DNA of 64,000 bases from Trichoplax sp. H2 (taxonomy: Eukaryota; Placozoa; Uniplacotomia; Trichoplacea). The position numbers were made by a program, and so were the translations under genes. The stretch spans positions 1 to 64,000 of the forward strand of contig NOWV01000118.1 of NCBI GenBank assembly GCA_003344405.1. The letters are read 5' to 3'. The notes below the pieces were generated by a model. The model saw only the letters and a program-made list of their open reading frames with translations, ran no database searches and was not told where the DNA came from. Shown here in pieces: positions 24,935 to 37,051 of the stretch (positions are counted from its first letter, which is position 1; every line of letters starts with the position of its first letter).

Positions 24935-25865
24935 TATTTTCTCTTCAACTTCCTTCGCTACTACTTGAATCATCAATGTCGTCACGCTTATTAATTGCTA
25001 GTATCATCTCCAATTAGATTATCATGATATTTATGTTATTTTCTTTACAAGTCCCTTCACGACTACTTAAATCGTCAGTATCGTCAAGCTTAAAATAATC
25101 CCTACTATCATTTCCGACTAGGTTATCATACTAAATATATTATTTTCTCCACAACTTCCTTCGCTATTACTTAAATCATCAATATCATCACGCTTATTAG
25201 TCGCTAGTATCATTCCCAATTAGGCTATCATGCTGTATATATTATTTTACCCACGGCTTCCTTCGCTATTACTTGAATTCGTAAATATCGATACACCGTA
25301 TAGTGTCTAATTACGTTATCATACTGTATATATTATTTTCTCCACAACCTCCTTCGCCATTACTTGAATCATCAATATCGTCACAGTTATTAATTACTAG
25401 TATCATATCTTATTAGGCTATTGTACTATATATGCTATTTCTGCTCAATTTCCTTCACTATTACTTAAATCATCAATATCGTCACGCAGTATCATCTCCG
25501 ATTAAGTTAACATACCGGTACTATATAGATAACTTTCTCTACAAATTCTTTCGATATTACTTGAATCATCAATATCGCCACGCTTATTTTATTCGTTAGT
25601 ATCATCTCCAGTTAGGCTATCATACTATATAAATTATTTTTTCCATAAATTCCTTCTCTTTAACCATAAATATATTACTTTCTTCACAACTTTCTTCGCT
25701 ATTACTTATGACATTAATATTGCCACGTAGTATCATCTTCGATTAAGTTTTTATATTGAATATACTAATTTCTCCTTAATTTCCTTCGCGATTTCTTAAA
25801 TCATTCATATTATCACGCAGTATCACCTCCAATTAGTTTATCATACTTGTAGTGTATTTAGAGTA
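24935..25865. repeat. Degenerate ~100-bp satellite, block 1
   Basis: Tandem array with a unit of roughly 100 bp whose core reads CCACAACTTCCTTCGCTATT, ACTTAAATCATCAATATCG, TCACGCTTATTAATCGCTAG and ATCTCCGATTAGGTTATCAT with variation. Units begin near 24945, 25050, 25145 and so on. Copies are diverged by substitutions and deletions, so the array is old. Confidence 0.85.
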
Positions 25866-26284
25866 TACTGTAACTATATTCTACTCTTAAATATAGACAT
25901 GTTGCATTGCTCTTATATTTAAACATCTTCAGTCCGCTTACTTCACATTCATATATAGGCTACTGTATTTAGTTATCACGGTACTCGCCGTTTGCTATAA
26001 TCATCAGCTATGTTGTAACCTGTTATGGTATATGTAGTATCTAATTCTACAATCCTATTCTCTGCATATGCTCTATCTTTAAACTATAAATACCGCCGTT
26101 TTCCACCTCAGAAATCGTTAGTTTCCTGGTTAATTTTCACACGTTACGCACGACAGCTTGCACGCAGGTCTACCGTAACCACCTCACTATGCTTACTTTA
26201 CTACTTAAAATAAAGTATAACTTTTATACAACTTTTGGTGTACTAATTGTAAATGGCAACTATATCTCAATCCTCCGAGATATC

Positions 26285-26633
26285 GAAGCCTCCATCACAA
26301 TACTATACCTGTATATATTGTTTTCTTCACAACTTTCTTCACTATTACTTAGACAACAATATAGCCATACAGTATCATCTCCGATTAGGTTATCAAACTA
26401 TATATATTATTTTTTCCACAACTTCCTTCGCTACTACTTAGATTATCAATATCGCCATGTAGTATCATCTAAGATAAGGTTATCGTACTATATATTATTT
26501 CCTCCACAATTTTCTTCGTAATTACTTAAATTATTAATATCGTCACGCTTATTAATCGCTAGTATTATCTCTGATTAAGTTATCATACTAAATACATTAT
26601 TTTCTCCACAACTTTCTTCGCTATTACTTAGAT
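26285..26633. repeat. Degenerate ~100-bp satellite, block 2
   Basis: The same unit as 24935-25865 resumes after ~420 bp of non-repeat sequence and is then cut by the mobile element at 26634. Overlapping open frames here only reflect the repeat. Confidence 0.8.
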
Positions 26634-27180
26634 ATATACCAATTACGAGATTCCAAATTTTAGAAAAATAAGGGCTTTATTGAATCTTATACAAAGATTA
26701 ACTACACATAGCTCTACTCTAGCCGAATACTACTACTAAAGACTTCTACAACGAACTAACAGAATAATCTAAAGTTGCATGCTTTTATACTTTTCGTAGC
26801 ATTCGCAGCTGCAATCCGCATAGCAACCTTTTACCTTATATTACACATAGTTAAATTATTCTTAGTAAGACTATTCTACTGCGGACCATCATTAATCCAA
26901 TATGGATACGACTACAGTACTTACGTAGACATCATTCACACTAGCCAAAGTACAATGAATTAACCATATCCTAATATATGATTTACAGTTCTATTTTTAC
27001 CTATAGCCTTATTAGTAACTCAACAGCTTACTGTACATAGTCATCTGTACTCTAACATAGAGTCTCTACCACTACAGTCTATAGTTATAGCTACCAAATA
27101 TCTCTTAGGATAAATATCTACCATACATTATACTAAACATGGCTAACTGTCTACAATCACTATACTAAGTTACATTACAT
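26634..27180 (+). mobile_element. ~550-bp hydrophobic-ORF element, copy E, inside the satellite
   Basis: Copy in the opposite orientation to B and D. Flanks are TTAGAT at 26628-26633 and TTAGAT at 27180-27185; joining them restores a normal satellite unit, so the element inserted after the array had formed. The plus-strand frame 26775-26963 encodes the ~62-residue hydrophobic peptide (TTG first codon) including YCGPSLIQYGYDY. The low divergence from B and D points to fairly recent mobility. Confidence 0.85.
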
Positions 27181-27775
27181 TAGATCATCAATATCTTTTC
27201 GCTTATTAATCGCTAGTACTATGTCCGATTAGGTTATCATTCTATATTCGTATAAATGATTCTCTCTATAACTTACTTCATTACTTAAATTATAAATATT
27301 GTCACGCTTATTAATCAATAGTATTTATCTCTGATTAGGTTATCATACTAAATGCATTATTTTCTCCACAACTTCTTTCGCTATTACTTAAATCATCAAT
27401 ATCGCTACGCTAATTAATCGCTAGTATTATCTCCGATTAGGTTATCATTTTATATATATTATTTTCTTCATAATTTCCTTCATTACTTTTATTATAATTA
27501 ATATTATCATGCTTATAAATCACTAGTACAGCATCATCTCTGATAAGGTTATCATACTAAATATATTATTTTCTCCACAACTTCCTTCGTTATTAAATCG
27601 TCAAATATCGTCGCGTTTTATTAATCGTTAGTATCTCCGATTAGCTTATCACACTATCTATATATAACATATGTTATATACTATTTTCCCCACAAATTCC
27701 TTAGTTATTACTTAAATCGTCAGTATCATCATGCCTATTAATCGCTAGTATCTTCTCTAGTTAAGTTATCGCCTT
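27181..27775. repeat. Degenerate ~100-bp satellite, block 3
   Basis: Continuation of the same array after the inserted element, with units containing CTCCACAACTTC and CTCCGATTAGGTTATCAT. It fades out near 27775. Confidence 0.85.
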
Positions 27776-28389
27776 TATTTGCTTATCAGAATTTGAAATT
27801 TTTTTAAGAGAAAAAGAGCTTTCTTTTATTTCAACTCGTAACCCAAGCAAAGCCATGCACTGCTTCTGCTACCTTTTTTACAACTAGACTTTCGGCTTAT
27901 GGAAGTTGATACTAAGACAGTGCGACAAATTCTGATCCTTTCTTATTAAGTTTTTTAGATAACAAATCTCATCCTTACAAGATATTATAAAAAAGATTGA
28001 TTAATTTTTATAGTCTACCTCTTGCATTTTAATCATCAATCAATCTAACTTATTAAACCTACAGTTTGGAATTCACTTCTTACTGCTTAGTTTACGATCA
28101 TAACATTCATCTTCATGATAGAATCAGTTCCAAGGATATTTAACTTTATTTACTTTACTCCATTGAAAATTAGTCATATTCACTCTAAATTCGCTCTCAA
28201 ATACAGTAGACCTATATCAATCATTTCTATCTACTAAGAAATTAGAATGATCCAAATTGCTATTATTAATGTAATGACAGTTATTTGTAATCGTATTCAC
28301 AGCAGACAAACACAAATGAATAACTTTGACCTTCCTGTATTAATAGTTAATTACATATGATTATTATTATCGTCACGTAAAAGGATGAG

Positions 28390-31160
28390 TTCTTGATCCA
28401 GCATTACGCCATGATAATCAATATTGATATGGCTTTTTTGAGATGCTGTTAGGATAATTTTACTTATAAACTTTTCTGATAGATTAGCGTTGATTAGTCA
28501 CCTTATTCAAATGCAAAAAGCTTAAAGTACACATTAATCTTGGTGAAGATAGTTTTAAAAATGCGCACCAGACTTGCTTACTGCCTTTAACGATGTAAAA
28601 TGATTTTGAGTAAGACCTATAATTTAAGGTTGAATGCTACGATCTTGCTCTAATACAAAGCTATTTTAAATTCTATCCAATATAGTGCCTTTTCAATACT
28701 TTAACCGTAGTTAATCAGCCATTAAAACCTACAGTCAAATCAATACTAATATGGCTCTTTGAGAAGCTGATAGGATGACTTTGCCAGTGTGATTATTTAC
28801 CTTAATAAAATGTAAGAAGCTTAAAGTTCACATTAATCTTGGTGGAAGTAGCTTTACAAATGCACCCCAGATTTTCTTCTTGTCTTGAATGTTGAAAAAA
28901 TGGTTAAGAACAAGGGCTAAATTCTTAAGTTGAACACGATCTTGCTCTTATACGAGGCTATAATATATATATTCTATCCAATGCAGTGCTTTTTAATACG
29001 GTAGTTTACCCGTGGTTAATCAGCTATCACGATATTCAGCAGAGTCTATAATAATTATAGTGAATAATGGCCTTTGAGAAGGAGCTTTGTAAATACTTAC
29101 TTGATGTTCTTTCATTGGGTCAAGATCGGCTAGGAAGCAATAGTTCTGGTGAAACTAAAATCGATATTCCTCTTTGAAGAGACGATTGGATCAATATTCT
29201 AATTGATTTCTTAGCATTTCGTATTGTAATAGCGACAAGATCTAAAACAAAATAGATAATGGTGTTTGATCATTTTAGAAAGATATTCAGTACACCTTCA
29301 TTGCCTCATTAACATAAGTTAAATGGTGGCTAGTGTTAATGAAACGAATAATTACGTGAATAAAGTCTTTTTAGTCTTATTTTATGCGTATTACCTCAAC
29401 ATCGATTTATTATAATGTCGATCCTTTAAGCTAAAACGGAATTTGCCCTTTAAAAAGATCATTTTTTATATATGCACTCTCACTCTATCTTCTTTCATTG
29501 CCTCGCTAACATGGAATTGTTGTCTTATTACTATATCTGTACACTAAATTAATACTGATGCCTCATTTTTTAATACACGATATAATGAAATGGTGGGGAC
29601 TTTTTTATTGCCCCTAGAATATCGACTATTCGTCTTAGTGCAAATTCTGTACTCCAACCTAGAATCGATGCTGTTCTTTGACAAAATTCTTTTATTAATA
29701 TACTCAAAACTCTTTCATTACCACTTTAACATCTGTTAGTCACCTGTAGCGTATGCATTTTTCAAACCTAGGTTCGCAATTCGGCAACTCCAAATTCTGA
29801 GCTGTTAAATTAATTCTTGTTTTATTAAGACATACTATTCTACACAGCATACCGTCACTGTATTCCCTAGCACATAACTACTGTAATTAGCTGAAATTAT
29901 TACATTACCTTCTGATAATATGAATACTCTAATAAGTTGTAATGAATGCTACTCTTTGGGTAGGTAATTTCATAAATAAATAGAAGGTACACCACTACTC
30001 AGCGCTCTTTATTACCTTAACATCCATTCATTATAATGTTGATATCTAACCCTGAAATCGATACGATTCTTTGAGAAGACGATTAATAAGCATAAGCACT
30101 ATTACTCAATACTGTTTTATTGACTCAACATCGAGCAATTGTAATGCTCTTTGAGAAGAAGATTTAGAATTAAAGGCACCCTAACTCAATATTCTTTTAT
30201 TACCTCAACACCGAGTAATTGCAATGTCTTTAGCCTACACCAAAACCGCCAATACTCTTTGAGTAGACAGTTTAATCAACCCATTTGGTATTTTTTTATA
30301 CCCTTAATTGATATTAATTCATTATAATGCTTAGAGTGAAAGCAAATCGTTCACCTTATTCTATTCGTTGTCATTTAAACTACAACCGATATTACTCTTT
30401 AAATAGACGATTTTATAAATAGACCGTACTCATTACTTTTTTATTGCCTCAATAAAAGGTTACATACGTGTTTAGATATTCAATAAAAATTAAAAATTAA
30501 CATTGCTTTGTTACAAGTCAAATTAACCTTACTTTCAATGAGTTACTTTCCGTTTCATTTTCATTACTTTACTTTTCGTTACATTATAATTATCTACGTC
30601 GATTTCAAGAATCCTTTCCTCTAGAGAAGGAGATTTACTCAATATGTTAACTTCTTTTTGTATACTTTCATCGATTTTCAATCACTTATTATAATTGTGC
30701 TCTTCAAACTCCAGCCTTTACTATCCTTTGAGCTTTGGTAATATAATAAATATATGCATAATTTTTTAATTATGGTACCGCCAGTTAATCGCTATATGAT
30801 ACTATCTACAGTCTTAATTTAATATTGCTCCTTAAGACAACGATTCAATGAATGCTTACAATACATTTTCTATTGCTTTAATGTCGGTTAATCACGATGC
30901 AAAAATGTCTAGAGGCTCAATTCGATATTGTTTACTTAGAAGGAAATAGAAATAAAAGCGTGCAATACTTTTCTTTATTCCTTTTTAAAGTTAGCTAATC
31001 GCAAATTATCTTGTAATATTGTTAAAAGTTTAAACTAAAGCCGATATTACCCTTGTATAGGGTGATTTAATGGATATATTTATATATCCATTTCATTACT
31101 TTAATCTTGGTTGATCACTTTCCTTAATATCAAACGTTCGAATCGAAAAGGACTGCCTTC
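28390..31160. repeat. Second, strongly degenerate satellite-like array
   Basis: Recurrent core: GCTCTTTGAGAAGACGATT, then a variable stretch with ACTCAATA, then CTTTTATTGCCTCAACATCG and ATTATAATG. Cores are seen near 28435, 28757, 29070, 29172, 29675, 29950, 30072, 30148, 30255, 30390, 30825 and 31050, at spacings from about 75 to 330 bp. The cleanest adjacent units (30060-30260) are about 80-110 bp apart. No coding content. Confidence 0.65.
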
Positions 31161-31164
31161 CGTT

Positions 31165-34100
31165 TATTAAGAAAGTGATTGAGCGCGTTTGTTCTATAAA
31201 TTTTCAGTATTTAAATGTTGGTTAAACTTACAGTCATGTCTACTATACCTAGATAAAGATTAATCTATATCAAGACGGTTTAACCCTGTAACCAATATAT
31301 GTATCCTTGTATCAAAGATACCCCAGAAATATATGTGGGTCTCCTTATATCTCAAACTACCTTACTTATCAAGATCAATTCTCCGTAATAACTAGAAGCC
31401 TCTTCCTAAGTTTCACAGTAGAAAAAAGATAGCCTTTCTTCTTTTGCGTAAGCAATAAAAATAACAAAATTTCTTTAATGTGAAAAGTACCGTAGCTCGC
31501 TTTTATATCTACTATCTATATTCGTGAACAGCTTCAGCGTATGTACTGTACATGGAAATTAATACTAATAAATGATATTGCTATCGTCTATTCTAAGACC
31601 TTAATTTACATATCTTTATGCTATATTGTATAATACGTAAGAGCACGCATAGAACACGTTTTGACCTTTGAGCTTTCTTGTAAATTAGATATCTCACTAA
31701 CTCACTTGGTCTTACTGGAAAATCAATTAGTTTTATAATCGATAACCATAACGACAAGCTATCAACTGTATAACAATCAATACGGCATATTTATACGTAA
31801 CGGTGGTCTTCAATACTGTGATAAACTCATACATGTAAAACTTTTCGTCCCATTTTAATATCGGTTAGATATTATTAAAACTATCTGTCAGTTGGGCTAG
31901 ACATAAATAAGAAGCCTAACTTTAGAACTCACGATAACTTTCTGAAAAGTGGTGCCTCAATCTATTCACGAGAGTAATAGAATAGGCATATTTTTAGATA
32001 AGTTCTTAAAATTAAATTATCCATACCAGAACAATACGTTTATTTTGCATATCTGTCCTTAATTTATGGTTTCATAGTTATAGCTAGTATTTTTCTCTCT
32101 GGCTTTCTATTGTATATTTTCGTAATTAAAGTTTAAAGAAGTTGTGAGCTCTAGTTTGTTTTAATATTTGTCATTCTTTCCTTTTAAGGTAAAGCATCGA
32201 TAAATATACTTATTTATCGAACAATACCATTAAAAGGTTGATCAAGTCGAAGTGATTGACAAATATTTAATAAATTCTCCATCATTCTCGCCTTTTAGCT
32301 ACACCGGATCAACACGTCTAGAAAAATGATTCCTCATTATTCTACTGCAAGTACAGAGTTTTCTAGATATTGCAAGTTATATTGGAGAAATTAAATTTGT
32401 AACAATGTGATGCATTTTCCGTTTAAATTCCCATTTTGTATTATATAATTTACTCTCAGATGATACAAATCATATGTAGAGAATCGTATCGCTAGGTGGT
32501 GCTTTGTTTTATGGATAACTAAGACTACTACGTGATTATAAAGGTAACTCTATGGGCGTAACTTTCATTCGCTATTTATTCATCAAATATTGTCAGGTAA
32601 ATGATGCACAAACATAACATAATACTTCACTTGAATCGATAGAAAATCTAATTACAACATGAAAGAAGAGCGATTTACGTATTTTTTCTTATACGAGTAT
32701 TGTTGAAATGAGAAGATTGAGGGAGATAGGATTTCAAGATATACAGGTACATATGCAAGAGGGATCCGCTATTTCATTGGAAAATTGTTTTAAAAAAATC
32801 CATCAGAAGCAGTTACCTTGGTGTAACAATTTGGGAAATCTTAAATCAATATCGATTATATTACCAATATCGTAGCTGATTGATTTTGTTTGACTAGAAG
32901 ACGATGAAAGAAAGTCCTTAACCCACACATTTTATTTGCAATCATATATTTTAAGTAATTCGAAAGTAATCAATCTCTCAAGCTACTTTCAATAATTATA
33001 ACTAGCCAAATTTAATAAATGCAATAGTTGACTTTAGTTGCATTATATCTACCTCCTGATGTCGAAAAACTTTTTAATCTCTAAATAATTTAATTATTGC
33101 AATACTTGCAAGGTATTTTTATGGAGATTTTACCACAGGAAGTGATACTGTCAATAATTTTGTAGACGTAATGATAGCAACATCTGTTCAATCCTTGGCT
33201 AAGAATAATATTTCAGCAATAATAGGAGTCACGACTATTTTACCAAGAAGTTAAGCAAGTAAAGGTTGAAATATAATTTGTTAAAAGACAACAGCAATTT
33301 CCCTTCCTGTTGTTGTGAACACATTTGTATACCATTCTTGACGTTATGATTGAGAGTTTCACCCTTGATGAACGCTGATTACAATTGTCAATACTGGTAA
33401 GTTCTTTAAAAATAAATCTGTTCATTAATATGTTACAGGTAGGCTATTCATTTACCCCGTTCACAAATACACTAAAGACGAAATTTCTTGATGACTACCT
33501 TCCGTTCTGTCTGCTTAAATTGATTAGTAATTACGTACCTGATTTAATTTTTCTGTTACAATACATGAATAGTAGTTACCACTAGCGTTAAATACCATTA
33601 TATGATACTAATGTTAGACGATGATGAGGTAATTGTCATTTAGTATACTCTAAACAAATGACTATTATTAGTAGGTGTCATAATTTAAACTCTGCGACGA
33701 GGAAACGTAAAGTAAATGTCTATAGGTAACTACTGTCTTAAATGCTATTTTACTAGACGTTAAACACTGGCAGCAAAGTACCGTAACGATAGAACTTCTA
33801 TTAGCTTAGACACATCTACAATTTTTCATAACTTAATTTAACTTAAAATATTCCCATTTATATAGGAACCGTCTATGACTTGTAAACAGTAAGGGTATTA
33901 TTATTATCAGACATTAATAGTAAATTCCTCGCTTATTATACTTCGCGTACTACAGTATAAGTAGAATAAAACTATACAGTACTGGCTAAGCCGCTGCTAC
34001 TTTTATAATATGATGACGACTAGAAGAGTCATCTCAAACTGAGATATTCATTACATAGCTTTTCTATCAGTAAATACTTAATCTTAATCTAAGCATGTAT

Positions 34101-37000
34101 GCTACCTAGTTCGACTATCATTAGCTAGAACTTGAATCACCTTACTACTATTAGCATATAATAACAATTAATATCAAATATGTTGTGAACTATAGCAAAT
34201 AATATCCACATTAAAGCATTACTTATCTTAACTAGCACTACAAATAGGAATATTTTGCACATGAGCTACTGCTGTACTATTAAACTGTCCTAACGTTAAG
34301 GTAACACAGTAACAGTAGGATGGTAAAATGATAGAAACAACGTTTAAATTTATTTTATTCACTAATGACATGACACGGGATATAAAGATATACTAGTAAC
34401 GTCAAGACTATCAATTCTCATCTTTACAAAATTAATCGCCACATCGGAAAGTTTACGTCTTTTTGAATAGGATAATTTATTCGTACTATACTATAAAATT
34501 AGACTGTATTAAAGAACAATAAATTTTTTTAGCTTAAATCTAACTCATATTCTTGTGTCAAGGAATAAAATTCTTGCCTCTATTTTTCTAAATTTGGTTC
34601 AAAAGATGTTGGAATATAAAGATTATCGAAATCAGAATCATCATGGCCTTTAAACTCTAATTAAAGGCAAATACTTAAATCTTATGTGATCATTTGCTAA
34701 TACAGTCAGTAGATAAATTATCCGCCTTTAAAATTATTTTGTAGCATATTTTGATGTTTCCAGTTGAATATCAGGTTGAATGGTGAAAAGAATCTACAGA
34801 GTAAATTATATCCGTAAAAGTAAGCACACATTACTATGATATTGCTTTGATCACTTATAGTATAGAAATTATAATTGATAAAATATAGGTTTTAAGTTAT
34901 ATACTAATAATGTATTCAGTATTTGTATGTTACTAAGATTAAAGAAGCCGTATATAATATAATTTTAGAACATCCTTTCTATAGCAAAAATTATTCACTT
35001 TAATTAATTATTGGTTTGAATGTAGTCGCGTTAATAAAATCATCTTAAATAGCTGTTTACTTTTATTTAAAATCATAGCTATTATCTACAAGATCAAAAT
35101 AGATTCGAAAAATAAAACGAGTACAAATTTTATCAAATATGATTAAGTCAATACTAGGTTTCTTTGAATAGATTAAATACCAATTTTAATATTATTTACG
35201 TCACAAAAAAGGTTTATGAACGGTCATTGTCAATTTTTTATTCTATCTTAGCCTTGACGTCATTAATGTGCCTGTTCAAATTGTATTACTATTCAATTAA
35301 TTAATTGTTAGATAGACTTTATTATGATTTTAAAAGGCTAAGATTTTAACGAAAGGAAACATGAGTTAAGAAGTCTAGACTAACATGTCGTAGTTGTTTT
35401 TACATGATATAATACACCATTTTATTTCGATTCTATTATATCAAGGGAATCCACTAATTCATGCCATACAATAAATGGAAAAAATTTCAATCAAACTAAA
35501 CATTAAAGTGTCGAGAATGCTATTTATGGTCACTAATAAAAGTAGTGATGTTGTAATTTAGTATTTCCAAAATGGTGAAAAATATCAAACCATTATTTTT
35601 CCGGTAAATTAATTTGAATATTATGTGACAGCAAAAGTTAAATTATTCGTCTGAATATCATATTAGCTCTTCTTTACATTATTTATAGATCAGTATTTAT
35701 TGCTTCTGAAGTTAGCCGTACTAAAGTATAGAAATATAGATAGTGTGTTTTGAATTAAATTAGTTTGTTGATAGGAATTACTCTGCTTTTTATTTTAATT
35801 GTCAGTAAAATCAAAATTTCCATCTTGTTTGAAGATATAAAGGCTAAAATTTATAAAAAATAAAGAATTGCAGTATGTATATATATTAATAGAACACTCG
35901 TATTCATCACAATTTAGAAGGGTTTACAAGTACGGGCTTCCTTTGATTGAAGCTGTTAGTGACGAAATAAAATTGAAGGCCCTTTCGTTATAAGAACACT
36001 CTAAATTAGTTGTTTTAATATGATAATACGCGTAGAATTATTAGCTTTACGGGTATGATTGCCATCTTTCAATAAATTAGCGAAATGGCTGCATTGACGG
36101 TAGCTATTGTAGTCGTACAATTGTAATGTAATGCACTAGCAAAACAGAAGACCAACAACTACTTTAGGAAGAATAAGAAAGAACTACTAATGAGTCCAGA
36201 TAATGAAGCTAAATGCGCATAAGTTCAATTGCAATTAATCGTAAATATCAAATTAAATTATTTATCTCAACATTACTTTTGTCATATACTGTGCTTCAAA
36301 AGTGTAGTATCAATGAGAACTACAGAGAACTACATTCGGATTTATTAACTTATCAAATGCGTAATTTCAGTCAATTTTCAAATCGCAAGATGATCTATTA
36401 CTACTATATTATGTGTCATCACTAGCTAGTGAAAATGTTAACTGAACATTATTACGTCAACTTTGATAGCAGAACAGTGCATGTGGTATTAACGTTTCGA
36501 GATTTAGCAAGAATGCTTGTAAGCAACTGTTTCACGTATAGTGAAATTTTCTAATTCTATGTTGCTACCAGGATTGGTGATAAAATTTTCGCGAGATCCT
36601 CGTCAGTTATCACCCATTTTGGTTTCATATCAAAATAACGAATATGCTTTATAAGGTTGACTAACTTAAAACTTCTATTAACGCAGAAAATGAAATTGAA
36701 GTTAAGAATGGTGTTGAGGGTAGCTTTTAAAATGGATTCAATCTAACATGGAAATTTAAGACTATTTTATTTTTCATTTAGCATAAGAACAAGTAAATAT
36801 ACATATATCCCGGTATATAGCTGGTGCAACTAGCAATTAATCGGAATATAAATCAATTAAAATGAAATGGTTGTATCTATGATCAAGACTGCAGATATTA
36901 TCAAAGACTATTATAAGCCGTTTTCTAAATTTGTATCTCATAAAAGTACTATCGTGCTATGTGCTTATGCTACATAAAAATCTAAAGGGTTTCAATCTAA
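31165..37000. other. Long gene-poor interval
   Basis: No gene could be supported. One stretch, about 33119-33250 plus, is open for ~42 codons (GDFTTGSDTVNNFVD...) with coding-like composition but no splice or family support; it may be a relic exon. Confidence 0.4.
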
Positions 37001-37051
37001 ACGTAGAGTATATTCATTTTACGTACAAATTCAATGAACGTTGTTCATGAT

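Noticed and set aside
26189-26521. Overlapping frames of 110 and 62 codons
   Set aside because: They lie in the satellite units and mirror the repeat; composition (IVLSNYI-type cycles) is an artefact of the tandem sequence.
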